Shown: in pieces, positions 1-8,736 of the stretch
Layout of the letters: every line of letters begins with the position of its first letter
Position numbering within the stretch: position 1 is the stretch's first letter
Assembly: GCA_021323635.1 (NCBI GenBank)
Contig: JAJPKQ010000004.1
Coordinates: forward strand, 62,001 to 126,000
Origin: a bacterium
GTDB lineage: Bacteria; Actinomycetota; Thermoleophilia; Solirubrobacterales; Solirubrobacteraceae
DNA length: 64,000 nucleotides
Direction of reading: 5' to 3'
Made by a program: the position numbers and the translations under genes
Notes under the pieces: model-generated
The model's database searches: none
Seen by the model: the letters and a program-made list of their open reading frames with translations, nothing else
What the model was told of the DNA's origin: nothing

Positions 1-7
1 CCGCCGC

Positions 8-466
8 TCAGCGATCGAGCGCAGCCAGCGCGCTTGCAAGCTCATCCACGCCCTGGTAGCGCAAGCCGAGCGTGTGATCGTGGCGATGACGGACGACTCC
101 CTGCTCGTCGACGATCACAACGGCGCGGCGCGTACCGAAGGGGGGCGCGTAGGCCGAGTAGGCGCGCGCGACCTTGCCGTCAATATCGGCCAGCAGCGGC
201 ACGTTCAACCCGTGCCGCTCGTGAAAGCGAAGGTGCGAGTCAAGCGACTGCGATGAGATCCCGACCACGGTCGCCTGCAGCGCTGCAAAATCCTCGGCGC
301 GGTCGCGATACGAGCAGAACTGGCGTGTGCAGACCGGCGTCTCATCGCCCGGGTAGAAAAGCAGCACCACAAGCTCGCCACGGTGCGCCGAGAGGCGAAA
401 GGTCCCCTCGGTGCCCGGGAGCTCGAAATCCGGTGCCGCTTCCCCTACTGCCGGGCGTTTGGCCAT
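8..466 (-). CDS. Peroxiredoxin, PrxQ/BCP type
   Basis: This is a thiol peroxidase of the AhpC/TSA superfamily (152 aa) that would reduce hydroperoxides in the cytosol. The N-terminus carries the 'APDFELP' strand typical of the family. The motif PVCTRQFC places the peroxidatic cysteine at about residue 46 and a second cysteine at 51. A five-residue gap between the two cysteines is the signature of atypical 2-Cys BCP/PrxQ enzymes. The ATG at 466 was chosen because a TATGCT hexamer ends 7 nt upstream and a GGGGGAG stretch abuts it. An in-frame ATG at 478 is possible but would lie inside that hexamer. The gene is divergent from the PQQ-repeat lipoprotein. The family call is secure; the exact electron donor is not visible. 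Confidence 0.9.
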   Translation of the reverse strand: MAKRPAVGEAAPDFELPGTEGTFRLSAHRGELVVLLFYPGDETPVCTRQFCSYRDRAEDFAALQATVVGISSQSLDSHLRFHERHGLNVPLLADIDGKVARAYSAYAPPFGTRRAVVIVDEQGVVRHRHDHTLGLRYQGVDELASALAALDR

Positions 467-473
467 CTCCCCC

Positions 474-479
474 AGCATA
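474..479 (-). promoter_or_regulatory. Candidate -10 element (TATGCT) for the peroxiredoxin
   Basis: The hexamer lies 7 nt upstream of the ATG at 466, consistent with a leaderless or nearly leaderless transcript. It fits the TAnnnT pattern seen before many starts in this window. Confidence 0.4.
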
Positions 480-561
480 GGGATGGCGCTGCTTCGGCGC
501 CCGGCGCCACTGTCTGGGCTTGTTCGCCGGCCACCGCACCGCCGCCGCGCGCGCTGCGAGA

Positions 562-2085
562 ATGTCTGCGATGCGCAGGTTGCGATATCTCCTGCTCGCG
601 TGCGTCCTTGCCATGGGCGCCTGCGGGGCAAGCGGCGGCGCAGGCGCCAGCGGCGCGGCCGCCTCGCGCGGCCGCTCGCTCCAGCGCCTGAGCGCGATCG
701 GCGGCCCCGCCCGCGCCCAGGCAGCGCTGCTCGACTGGAGGGAGTTCGGCCTCAACCCGCAGCGCAGCGACGCCACGGGCGCCTCCCCGGGCATCGATGC
801 AGCTCTGCTCGGCCACCTGCGCGAGCGCACGATCGCGCTGCCCGGGACGGTCGACTCCTCGCCGTTGCTGCTGCACGACGCGGTGGTCGCAGGCAGATCG
901 CTCGCTGCCATATTTGTCACCACCACCTACGGCAAGACGGTTGCCGTCGACGCCGAAAGCGGGCGCATCCTCTGGACCTTCACCCCGGCCGACTACGCCC
1001 GCTACGCCGGCTCCGCGCAGATCACCACGGCAACGCCGCTGATCGGGCCAAGCGGCAGCTACATCTACACCGCCTCGCCGGACGGGCGCATCCACAAGCT
1101 GCGGATATCCGACGGCAGCGAAGTGCGCTCCGGGTCCTGGCCGGTCGCGGTCACGCTCGATCCCACCCACGAGAAGATCGCCTCCGCGCTGGGCGCCGCA
1201 GGCCCCTACCTGATAGTCACCACCGGCGGCTACTACGGCGACGCCCCGCCCTACCAGGGCCACGTCGTCCTGATCGAACGTGCAAGCGGCCGCATCCGCG
1301 CCGTCTTCAACACGCTCTGCTCAAGCCGCCGCCGCCTGATCGCGCCGGCAAGCTGCAGCGCGAGCGACTCCGCGATCTGGTCGCGCGCCGGCGCCGTCGT
1401 CGAGGAAGGCGGCACGCGCCTTCTGGTCGCCACCGGCAACGGGCCCTGGAACGGGCGCAGCGACTTCGGCGACTCCGCGCTCGAGCTCTCCCTGCCGACG
1501 CTCTCGCTGCGCCAGGCCTTCACCCCCGTCGATCAGGCGGCGCTCGACAGCGGCGATCTCGACCTGGGCTCGGGTGGACCGGCGCTGCTCGGCCACGGAG
1601 AGGCGCTGATCGGCGGCAAGGACGGCAAGCTGCGCGTGCTCTCCCTGGCGGCGCTCGACGGTCACCCGCCCGGGGCGCCCGAGCGGCTCGGCGGGGAAGT
1701 CCAGCAGCTGCAGACGCCGGGCGGCGACCAGCTGATCACGGAGCCCTGCGTCTGGCGCCACGGCGCACAGACGACCGTCTTCGTCGCGGATGCCTCCGCC
1801 ACCGCGGCCTATGCCCTGCGCGCCGGGCGCCTGCACAGGCTGTGGGAGAACGCCGCTCCCGGCAGCTCGCCGATCTTCGCGGGCGGCCTGCTCTACGTCT
1901 ATGACCCGGCGGGGGGCGACATCAACGTCTACGCTCCAAGCTCTCCTCGCCCGCTGCGCAAGCTGGCCGGCGAGCCGGGCCACTGGAACAGCCCGATCGT
2001 CGCCGACGGCTACCTCGTGGAGCCGACCGGCGACGCCAACGACCACCGGCTGCACGGAGCGCTCGAGATCTACTCGCTGCGCTAG
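562..2085 (+). CDS. PQQ-repeat (beta-propeller) lipoprotein
   Basis: The product (about 507 aa) starts with a basic n-region, a hydrophobic stretch and a possible lipobox ending in MGAC at about residue 21, so it is probably a lipoprotein on the outer face of the membrane. The mature part shows propeller repeats such as 'VAVDAESGRILWTF' and 'DGRIHKLRISDGSE', typical of PQQ/Pyrrolo-quinoline-like eight-bladed propellers (quinoprotein dehydrogenase or BamB-like folds). No dehydrogenase cofactor site or catalytic Asp could be assigned, so a binding or scaffold role is as likely as an enzyme. The ATG at 562 puts the signal peptide at the very N-terminus; a second ATG at 571 is also possible. It is divergent from the peroxiredoxin. 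Confidence 0.75.
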   Translation: MSAMRRLRYLLLACVLAMGACGASGGAGASGAAASRGRSLQRLSAIGGPARAQAALLDWREFGLNPQRSDATGASPGIDAALLGHLRERTIALPGTVDSSPLLLHDAVVAGRSLAAIFVTTTYGKTVAVDAESGRILWTFTPADYARYAGSAQITTATPLIGPSGSYIYTASPDGRIHKLRISDGSEVRSGSWPVAVTLDPTHEKIASALGAAGPYLIVTTGGYYGDAPPYQGHVVLIERASGRIRAVFNTLCSSRRRLIAPASCSASDSAIWSRAGAVVEEGGTRLLVATGNGPWNGRSDFGDSALELSLPTLSLRQAFTPVDQAALDSGDLDLGSGGPALLGHGEALIGGKDGKLRVLSLAALDGHPPGAPERLGGEVQQLQTPGGDQLITEPCVWRHGAQTTVFVADASATAAYALRAGRLHRLWENAAPGSSPIFAGGLLYVYDPAGGDINVYAPSSPRPLRKLAGEPGHWNSPIVADGYLVEPTGDANDHRLHGALEIYSLR

Positions 2086-2155
2086 CGACAGGCCGCGCAC
2101 CCAGCCACTTGTCCGCTCGCTGAGGGGACGCTAAGGCCCCGTTAACCGAGCGCCG

Positions 2156-2161
2156 TAGGCT
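2156..2161 (+). promoter_or_regulatory. Candidate -10 element (TAGGCT) for the MMPL transporter
   Basis: TAGGCT ends 7 nt before the ATG at 2169, so transcription would begin at or next to the start codon. Confidence 0.45.
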
Positions 2162-2168
2162 CTGCAAG

Positions 2169-4583
2169 ATGCGCCGCTTGGCTGCCTTCACCACTGGCCA
2201 CCCGTTTGTGACCATCGCTGCGTGGCTTGCCTGCGTGGCCATGCTGGTAGCGCTGGCACGCACGCTCGGCGCCAGCTACTCGGACAACTTCGCGCTGCCT
2301 GGGACCGGCGCCCAGCGTGCCACCGACATTCTGGAACGCGAGTTTCCCGAACGCGGCGGCGAACGCAGCCAGATCGTCCTGCACGCCGTGCATGGGAAGC
2401 TGACCGCACCGCGGACGCGCGCGCGCATCGAAGCGATGCTGGCGCGCCTCGCGCATGTCAAAGACGTTGAAGCTGTGGTCAGCCCCTTCCCGCCCGCCGG
2501 CCACGGTGCTGCGGGGCCCGGCGTCGGGGGCCAGGCGATCGGCGCCGGAGGCCGCTCGGCGATCGCCGAGGTGATCTTCGCTCGCACGCCGTCGGCGCCG
2601 CCGCGAGCGGCCGTGACGAAGGTGATGGCGATCGCCGAATCGATCGCGCAGCGTGGAGCGCTGCAGGTCGCACTCGCCGGGCATGTGATCGAAAGCGCCC
2701 AGGGCTCCGGCGTCGACCTGGCGACCGCGATCGGCCTGCTCGCCGCGATCGTCGTGCTGCTGCTGACATTCGGCTCGCTGCTCGCGATGGGGATGCCTGT
2801 GATGACAGCGCTGCTCGGCCTGGGCGCCGGCATCGGGCTGATCGCGCTCGCATCCAGACTGCTGGAAGTCCCCGCCTTTGCCACCGAGCTTGCCGCGATG
2901 GTCGGACTGGGCGTCGGGATCGACTATGCGCTCTTCATCGTCACCCGCTACCGAAGCGCGCTCACCGACCCGGGCCCTGCCCGCGGCATTCCGAGCGCAG
3001 CCGTGATCGCGGCGATGAACAGCGCCGGTCGCGCGGTGCTGTTTGCAGGCACCACCGTCGTGATCACGCTCCTGGGCATGCTCCTGCTCGGCGTGGGCCT
3101 TCTCTCGGGCGCCGCGATCGCCGCTGCGATCGGCGTTCTGACGGTGATGGTCAGCTCCGTCACGCTGCTGCCCGCGCTGCTCTCGCTTGCCGGCGATCGC
3201 ATCGCCCACGTCGGTGCGGCCAGGCGCAGCTTCGAGCGCCTCCGCGGCCGCCTGGCCCACGAGCGTCCGCGACGCGCGGTCCTCTGGGTGCGCTGGAGCG
3301 CCTTCGTCAAGGCGCATGCTCGGGCTATCGCGATCATCGGGACGCTGGTGATGCTGCTGCTTGCGCTGCCGGCGACCGACCTGCAGCTTGGCTCCACAGA
3401 CGGCGCCGAAAGTCGACCGGGCTCGAGCACCTACCGCGCCTACCAGATGATCGCCCGTGGCTTTGGCGCTGGCAGCAACGGCCCACTCGTGATCGTCGCA
3501 AGCGATCCAGCTGGGGATCGCTTCAGCTCCAAGCACGGCCAGGGGGCTGCCAACGTGGCGCTTGCGCACATTCGCGCCGCGATCTTGCGCACCCCCGACG
3601 TCGCAAGCCTCGGCGCGACGCGCATCAGCGCAGACGGTGCGGATGCGGCGATCACGGTGCTGCCGCGCTCTGACCCGCAGGCGGCAAGCACCGCCGCGCT
3701 TGTCGCCAACCTGCGCGCGCATGTGATCCCGCCGCTGGCGCGCAAGGCGTCGCTGCACGTCTACATCGGTGGCATGACCGCGACAACCATCGACTTTGCG
3801 CAGACGCTCTCCGAAAAGCTGCCGCTGTTCATCGGCGTAGTGATGCTGCTCTCGGCCCTGCTGCTGCTGCTCGTCTTCCGCTCCTGGCTGATCGCCCTGC
3901 AGGCGGCGTTCATGAACGTGCTCTCGATCGGCGCCGCCCTGGGAATCGTCGTCGCGGTGTTTCAGTGGGGCTGGCTGCACCAGATCACAGGGCTTGGCAG
4001 CGGGCCGATCGAGTCCTTCCTGCCCGTGATGCTATTTGCGATCGTCTTTGGCCTCTCGATGGACTACGAGGTGTTCCTGATCTCGCGAATCCACGAGCGC
4101 TGGCGCCACGGCGCCGATGCCGGGCACGCTACCGGCGAGGGCCTGGCGCTGACCGGGCCCGTGATCAGCGCGGCCGCAGCGATCATGATCTGCGTCTTCT
4201 GCTCCTTCATCGCCGGCGATGAACGGGTGATCGCGGAGTTCGGCCTGAGCCTCGCAAGCGCGATCTTTCTCGATGCCGTGGTCGTGCGCTGCCTGCTGCT
4301 GCCCTCGCTGCTGCACCTGCTCGGCGAGCGCACCTGGCATGTGCCGCGCCTGCTGGAGCGCTTCCTGCCGCATCTGGACATCGATGGGACAGCGCCGCCG
4401 CGCCGCCACGGCGAGCGGCCGGCGCTGCGTGAGCGCCTGCCCGGCCTGGGCGGGGCACCGCGCCTGGGGGTCATCCACGTGGCGCCTGCACGCGCTGCAG
4501 CGCGTGCTGCGGCAAGCGCTCTGGGCACCCCACCGCTGGCGGCAAAGGCGCCCCGCGTCGCTGCCGAGCGCGCCGGCGACTAG
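2169..4583 (+). CDS. MMPL-family RND transporter
   Basis: This 804-aa integral membrane protein has the two-fold repeat of the MMPL/RND superfamily. It starts with a TM helix, has an extracytoplasmic loop to about residue 170, a block of five TM helices containing GLGVGIDYALFIVTRYR, a second TM helix near 380, a second loop, and a second TM block containing FGLSMDYEVFLISR. These Asp-Tyr motifs in TM4 and TM10 are the proton-relay signature of MMPL proteins. Such proteins export lipids or hydrophobic compounds using the proton gradient; the substrate cannot be read here. The C-terminal tail is short and rich in Ala and Arg. No MMPL partner or lipid-synthesis gene is adjacent. The start is supported by a TAGGCT element 7 nt upstream. 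Confidence 0.92.
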   Translation: MRRLAAFTTGHPFVTIAAWLACVAMLVALARTLGASYSDNFALPGTGAQRATDILEREFPERGGERSQIVLHAVHGKLTAPRTRARIEAMLARLAHVKDVEAVVSPFPPAGHGAAGPGVGGQAIGAGGRSAIAEVIFARTPSAPPRAAVTKVMAIAESIAQRGALQVALAGHVIESAQGSGVDLATAIGLLAAIVVLLLTFGSLLAMGMPVMTALLGLGAGIGLIALASRLLEVPAFATELAAMVGLGVGIDYALFIVTRYRSALTDPGPARGIPSAAVIAAMNSAGRAVLFAGTTVVITLLGMLLLGVGLLSGAAIAAAIGVLTVMVSSVTLLPALLSLAGDRIAHVGAARRSFERLRGRLAHERPRRAVLWVRWSAFVKAHARAIAIIGTLVMLLLALPATDLQLGSTDGAESRPGSSTYRAYQMIARGFGAGSNGPLVIVASDPAGDRFSSKHGQGAANVALAHIRAAILRTPDVASLGATRISADGADAAITVLPRSDPQAASTAALVANLRAHVIPPLARKASLHVYIGGMTATTIDFAQTLSEKLPLFIGVVMLLSALLLLLVFRSWLIALQAAFMNVLSIGAALGIVVAVFQWGWLHQITGLGSGPIESFLPVMLFAIVFGLSMDYEVFLISRIHERWRHGADAGHATGEGLALTGPVISAAAAIMICVFCSFIAGDERVIAEFGLSLASAIFLDAVVVRCLLLPSLLHLLGERTWHVPRLLERFLPHLDIDGTAPPRRHGERPALRERLPGLGGAPRLGVIHVAPARAAARAAASALGTPPLAAKAPRVAAERAGD

Positions 4584-4588
4584 CCGGG

Positions 4589-5143
4589 TCAGCCGGCCTG
4601 CTGGGAGGCGCCGGCCGCGCGGCGGCGATTGGGGGGGCTGCAGCGCATGCAGGTTCCCCAAAGCTGGATCTCATGGCCGGAGACCGTGTAGGGAAGGCGC
4701 TCGGACAGCGCGCTGATCGCCCGCTCCAGCGCCATGTCCGCAAACGGTCGCACGGCGCCACATTGCTCGCAGAAGAGATGGTGATGGTGCGCTGAGCCCT
4801 CCCGCGCGCGCTCGTAGCGAGCCGTCGTGCCGGCGGTCGCGACCCGCACCACCAGACCAAGCTCGATCAGCTGATCGAGGATGCGATAGATGCTCGCCCT
4901 GCTAACCGCACGGCCGCTTCGGCTGAGGGCGCCTTCAATCTCGGGAACGGTCAGGGCGCAGCTTTCCCTGGCCAGCAGCGCCAGCAGCGCGCTGCGCGCG
5001 CCGCCGCCGCGGAAGCCCGCGGAGCGCAACAGCGCCGCCGCGCGCTCCGCCCACCCGCCCGCGGCCTGGCTGGCACGGGCGGTCGTGCGCCCGCACAGCG
5101 CCCGTCCCTGCCTCAGGTCTGAGCTGGTGGCATCCGTGCTCAT
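4589..5143 (-). CDS. Fur-family metalloregulator
   Basis: This 184-aa DNA-binding repressor belongs to the Fur/Zur/PerR family. A winged helix covers about residues 35-110, with the recognition segment around 'SRASIYRILDQL'. A His-rich stretch (HHHH at 119-122) is followed by CEQC (C125, C128), and a second pair, CMRC (C165, C168), lies near the C-terminus. The two CxxC pairs form the structural zinc site. It sits directly beside a four-gene TroA/ZnuA-type metal importer and its start overlaps the last codons of the importer permease, so it most likely controls that importer. Zinc sensing (Zur) is the simplest guess, but the importer's binding protein has ligands closer to the Mn type. The N-terminus is about 30 residues longer than usual. 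Confidence 0.88.
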   Translation of the reverse strand: MSTDATSSDLRQGRALCGRTTARASQAAGGWAERAAALLRSAGFRGGGARSALLALLARESCALTVPEIEGALSRSGRAVSRASIYRILDQLIELGLVVRVATAGTTARYERAREGSAHHHHLFCEQCGAVRPFADMALERAISALSERLPYTVSGHEIQLWGTCMRCSPPNRRRAAGASQQAG

Positions 5144-5934
5144 GCCATCAGGCTACCGAGGTGCGCGAGCGCCACGATCGCGATGATCGCGGTGGCGGGC
5201 GGAATCGAGGGAACGCCGTAGCTGATGGCAACCCCGCCCCACAGCGCTGCCAGCGCAATCGTGCAGGCAAGCGCCATGCCAACAAAGGGCCGTGCGGTAA
5301 GGCGCGCAGCGGCGCCGCCCGGCCCGGCAAGCAGCCCCAGCAGCAGCAGCGCGCCGACCGCCTGCGCTGCCTCGGCGACATCGGCGCCGAGCAGGGCCAT
5401 GAAGGAGGCACCGATCAGGCCGACCGGCAGCCCCTGCGCTCTCGCAACCTCCCCCTGCAGGGAGGCAAACAGGAGCGGGCGCGCGAGCAAGGCTGCCGCG
5501 ATCACGATCGCGGCGCCGATCGCCGCGCCCAGCAGCGCCTGCGAGCGCGAGAGGGAGTAGAGCGAGCCAAACAACGTCTGGGCCGCGATCGTCCCGTTGC
5601 CACCCAGTCCGCCACTTGCGAGGAGGTGCAGGCTGAGCACGCCGAGGCCGAGAATGCCGGTCAGGACGATGCCGATCGCCACATCGTCGGCGCGTCCGCG
5701 CACCCCTGCCAGGGCGATCAGCAGCGCGGCGCCGATGCAGGCCGCAAACAGCCCCACGCGCAGATCGATCGCGATCGCAGCAGCAGCGACAGCCCCGGTG
5801 AAGGCCACGTGGCTCAGCGCGTCGCCCGCAAAGACCTCGCTGCGAACGACCACGAACCAGCCGATCAGGCCGCTTGCCAGGGCTATCGGCGTGCCTGCGA
5901 TCAGCGCGTTGCGCACCGCTTCGTGGGCGAACAT
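5140..5934 (-). CDS. Metal ABC transporter permease (ABC-3 family), second copy
   Basis: This 264-aa permease of the ZnuB/TroC/MntB (ABC-3) family has about eight hydrophobic segments and the family's 'GDALSHVAFTGA' motif near the N-terminus. It would form the membrane channel of the importer together with the permease encoded just upstream. The ATG at 5934 shares one base with the upstream stop codon (TGATG), which indicates translational coupling. The two permeases differ in sequence, so the transporter may be a heterodimer rather than the usual homodimer. The 3' end overlaps the start of the Fur-family gene by 4 bp. Confidence 0.9.
   Translation of the reverse strand: MFAHEAVRNALIAGTPIALASGLIGWFVVVRSEVFAGDALSHVAFTGAVAAAAIAIDLRVGLFAACIGAALLIALAGVRGRADDVAIGIVLTGILGLGVLSLHLLASGGLGGNGTIAAQTLFGSLYSLSRSQALLGAAIGAAIVIAAALLARPLLFASLQGEVARAQGLPVGLIGASFMALLGADVAEAAQAVGALLLLGLLAGPGGAAARLTARPFVGMALACTIALAALWGGVAISYGVPSIPPATAIIAIVALAHLGSLMA
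5150..5155 (-). promoter_or_regulatory. Candidate -10 element (TAGCCT) for the Fur-family gene
   Basis: The hexamer sits 6 nt before the ATG at 5143, inside the 3' end of the upstream permease gene. The regulator may therefore have its own leaderless promoter in addition to read-through from the importer operon. Confidence 0.45.
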
Positions 5935-6755
5935 CAGGCGCGCGCCAATCTCGCGAGCAGATACACGAAGAGCGCCACCGCCGGGACGACGAAGCCGGGC
6001 GGATAGTTGGTGTAGTAGGAGATCAGCAGGCCCAGCCAGGTGAACAGCAGCGCCAGGACGATGCTGATCGCCGCGCTTGCCGCCGGGCGCGGGCTGAGCA
6101 GATGCGCAGCTGCCGGCGGCGCGATCAGCAGCGCGAACACGAGCAGCGCGCCGGTGATCTGCGCGGCTGCGGCGACCGCCACGGCAACGAGGACCAGGAA
6201 GAGCGCTGAGAGCGCACCGGTGGGCACGCCCGCCGCTCGCGCAAGCTCGCGATCGACGCTCGCAAACCACAGTGGCCGTCCGGCTGCGAGGAGCACCACC
6301 AGGATCGCTGCCGTCAGGCCGAAGAGCACAAGGACCTGTGAGCCGGTGATGCCCAGAGGCGAGCCGAAGAGCAGCCCCTCGAGGTTCTCGAGGATGCCGC
6401 CATAGAGGGAGAGCGCGAGGAACCCGAGCGCGAGCGCCATCGCCTGCACCGTTCCGATCACCGCGCTCTGCTGCGGTCCCGAGCGCACGCCCGCCCTCAG
6501 GCCGAAGAGCGCGATCAGCCCTCCCGCAAGCAGGCAGGCGATGTAGAAGCCGAGCGCGATCGGCAGCGAGGCGAGCGCCGCAAGCGCGCCGCCCGGAAAG
6601 GCCATCACGGAGAGGGTGTGCGCGGCGAACGCTTCGCGGCGCACGACGACGTACCAGCCGATCGATCCCGCAAGCAGCGCCGCCGCGCTGCCCGCAGCCA
6701 GCGCGTTGTCCATGAAGCTGTAGGCGAACGGGCTTGCCAGCGCCGGCATCGTCAA
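5934..6755 (-). CDS. Metal ABC transporter permease (ABC-3 family), first copy
   Basis: This 273-aa polytopic membrane protein belongs to the ABC-3 family of zinc/manganese permeases. The N-terminal segment 'PFAYSFMDNALAAG' and the following 'REAFAAHTLSVMAFPGGA' match the conserved beginning of ZnuB-type proteins. It lies 16 bp downstream of the ATPase gene and overlaps the second permease by one base, so the order in this operon is binding protein, ATPase, permease, permease, Fur regulator. The metal is uncertain. Confidence 0.9.
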   Translation of the reverse strand: MTMPALASPFAYSFMDNALAAGSAAALLAGSIGWYVVVRREAFAAHTLSVMAFPGGALAALASLPIALGFYIACLLAGGLIALFGLRAGVRSGPQQSAVIGTVQAMALALGFLALSLYGGILENLEGLLFGSPLGITGSQVLVLFGLTAAILVVLLAAGRPLWFASVDRELARAAGVPTGALSALFLVLVAVAVAAAAQITGALLVFALLIAPPAAAHLLSPRPAASAAISIVLALLFTWLGLLISYYTNYPPGFVVPAVALFVYLLARLARA

Positions 6756-6771
6756 GCCGCCCTTGACGCGC

Positions 6772-7653
6772 TCATCGAAGGAGCTCCGGGTGGTGGGCGG
6801 GAGCCTCCGGTCCCCCCAGCACCACCAGCCGACCGTCGGTGGTTCTCAGCACGTCGATCGGTGCTCCGTAGAGCTCGGAGAGCCTCGCGCCGGTGATGAT
6901 CTGCTCCGGCGGGCCGATCGCGCCCTGGCCGCCGGCAAGATAGAGCACGCGGTCCAGATGGGGCAGCAGCGGATTGACGTCGTGCGCCACCAGCAGCGTC
7001 GCCAGCGAGCGCTCCTTGCAGAGACGCCCCACGAGCGCGCTCACCGCGGCCTGACTGGAGAGGTCCAGGCCGTTCAGAGGCTCGTCGAGCAGCAGCAGCG
7101 CGGGGTCGTGCGCAAGCGCCTGCGCGATCAGCAGCCGCTGCTGCTCCCCTCCCGAGCACTCACCGATCGGGCGCTCCGCAAACTCCCCGGCCTCGACCGC
7201 TGCCACCAGCTGCTGAACCTGCGCGCGGCGCTCGTGGGCGCGCGCGAAGGGCCCGGCACGCATGAAGGAGAGCGCGGGCAGCGGCAGCCCGGGTCGACGC
7301 CCATCGATGCCCAGGGCAATCAGATCCACCCCTCGCACGCGCGCGCTGCGGTCAAAGGCGCGCCGCTGCGGCAGATAGCCGATCCGCTGGCGCAGCGCAC
7401 GCAGATTGCGCGCCGAATGGGCTCGGCCTCGCTCGGGAGCCCGCAGGCTGCTCCCGAGCACGCGCGCGCTGCCCGCGCACAGCGGCTGCAGACCGAGCAT
7501 GACCTGCAGCAGCGTCGACTTTCCGGCGCCGTTGGGACCCAGCACCACGACCAGCTCGCCTGCGCTCAGAGTGAAGTCCAGGTTGCGCCAGATCGTCCGC
7601 TCGCCAAGCCGGACCGCAGCCCCCGAGAGCTCAGCCACAGGCTCGGAGCTCAT
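6772..7653 (-). CDS. Metal ABC transporter ATP-binding protein
   Basis: This 293-aa ABC ATPase drives the adjacent importer. It has Walker A GPNGAGKST (about residues 39-47), the signature CSGGEQQRL, and Walker B LLLLDEPLNGLD followed by the switch His in 'VAHDVN'. It groups by motif with the ZnuC/MntA/TroB type. The ATG at 7653 overlaps the stop of the binding-protein gene (ATGA), so translation is coupled. An upstream extension of the open frame is antisense-like and was not used. The C-terminal tail ('GGPEAPAHHPELLR') is slightly His-rich. Confidence 0.92.
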   Translation of the reverse strand: MSSEPVAELSGAAVRLGERTIWRNLDFTLSAGELVVVLGPNGAGKSTLLQVMLGLQPLCAGSARVLGSSLRAPERGRAHSARNLRALRQRIGYLPQRRAFDRSARVRGVDLIALGIDGRRPGLPLPALSFMRAGPFARAHERRAQVQQLVAAVEAGEFAERPIGECSGGEQQRLLIAQALAHDPALLLLDEPLNGLDLSSQAAVSALVGRLCKERSLATLLVAHDVNPLLPHLDRVLYLAGGQGAIGPPEQIITGARLSELYGAPIDVLRTTDGRLVVLGGPEAPAHHPELLR

Positions 7654-8615
7654 CGACCGCTCGTCGTGCGCAGGGCTCCGATCAGCCTTTCCAGCTCCAA
7701 CACCTGCCACTGCTCGAAGGTGTCTGACGCAGGCGCGAGCGTCTCTGTGATCGTGACGATCGGTATGTGCGCGGCGCTCGCGATCGCATTTATGCGCTGC
7801 ACGCTCGGCGTCGCGTTCTGGCTGTTGTACACCCAGACCTTGATCTCGCCAGCGCGCGCCTGCGCTTCGACCGCCTGCTGGTCTGAGGCGCTCACTTCCG
7901 TTCCCTCCGAGACCGCCTTCGCATAGCTGTAGGGGGTCATCAAGCGCAGGTGCAGGTATTCGCCAAGCGGCGTGAAGATGGACTCGCTGTAGCCGACCGG
8001 GGTGCCGGCGAAGCTGGAGCGGATCTGCCCCACAAGCGCGTGGTAGCGCGCAAGGTCGACCGTCTCGAAGTGGCGCTCCTGCCCTTCGAAGTAGGAGCGA
8101 TAACGAGGGTCCAACCGCTCGTATTCGGCGCTGATGGCGCCGATGACACGCTGCACCGAGTCGGGTGAGTACCACTGGTGAGGGTCGGCGCCCACCTTCA
8201 GCCGAAGCAGCTTGCCCACGTCAAGCACGCTGCGCGTCGAGGCTTCGCTCGCGCTGAGCACGTGCTGCGCCCATTCGTCATAGCCGATCCCGTTCACGAT
8301 CACCATCTGCGCACCGGCGACCGCTCGCGCATCTTCGGGCGTCGGTTCGTAGTCATGGGGGTCGGTGTCCGGGTTGGTGATGATCGAGCGCACGTGCACG
8401 TGCGCGCCGCCGAGCTGCGCAGCGATCGAGCCCCAGAAGTTCTCCGCCGCAACCACCTGCAGCCGCCCCGCCACAGCGGAGGGCGCCACGCTTCCGCAGC
8501 CTGCGAGCAGCACGCACGCGCACAGCAGCGCAAGGCCGCCGCCGAGGCGCCGCGGTGGTGTGACTGGCCGTGAGATGTCAGCCGCCCGCCTGAATTTCAT
8601 GAGACCGAATCTCAT
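7650..8615 (-). CDS. ZnuA/TroA-type metal-binding lipoprotein
   Basis: This 321-aa solute-binding protein (cluster A-I) captures a divalent metal outside the cell for the downstream importer. A lipobox LLAGC places the lipidated cysteine at residue 40. The probable ligands are H86 (DPHDYEP), H145 (DPHQWYSP), E210 (YSESIFTPLGEYL) and E290 (ITETLAP). A Glu in third position resembles the Mn/Fe-type PsaA/MntC proteins; zinc-specific ZnuA has a third His. The His-rich loop of ZnuA is also missing. Two starts are possible: ATG 8615, which lies inside a palindrome, and ATG 8600, which would leave the palindrome in the leader. The call as a metal-binding protein is firm, but the metal is not. Confidence 0.88.
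   Translation of the reverse strand: MRFGLMKFRRAADISRPVTPPRRLGGGLALLCACVLLAGCGSVAPSAVAGRLQVVAAENFWGSIAAQLGGAHVHVRSIITNPDTDPHDYEPTPEDARAVAGAQMVIVNGIGYDEWAQHVLSASEASTRSVLDVGKLLRLKVGADPHQWYSPDSVQRVIGAISAEYERLDPRYRSYFEGQERHFETVDLARYHALVGQIRSSFAGTPVGYSESIFTPLGEYLHLRLMTPYSYAKAVSEGTEVSASDQQAVEAQARAGEIKVWVYNSQNATPSVQRINAIASAAHIPIVTITETLAPASDTFEQWQVLELERLIGALRTTSGR
8599..8615. promoter_or_regulatory. Candidate Fur/Zur-type operator at the metal importer start
   Basis: A perfect 6-bp inverted repeat with a 5-bp spacer (ATGAGA-CCGAA-TCTCAT) covers the 5' end of the binding-protein gene, next to an AT-rich TATAAA-like stretch. Its core TGAnAnCGAnTnTCA resembles actinobacterial Zur boxes as I recall them. 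A Fur-family regulator is encoded at the end of the same operon, so autoregulation is plausible. Binding is inferred. Confidence 0.45.
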
Positions 8616-8736
8616 TTATATCAGGCGGCAGCCCATCGATCGATCGGCGATCATCATGGCAACCGTTGCACCGCTGCAGCCTGCGAGCATCCAAGCAGCG
8701 CCGAGCGCGCTGCAAGCAACCTAGAGAGGAGCACCG

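Noticed and set aside
2142-3980. 612-codon antisense open frame across the MMPL gene
   Set aside because: It is a GC-rich shadow frame with low-complexity Arg/Asp/His content and no motif; the + strand transporter is clearly real.
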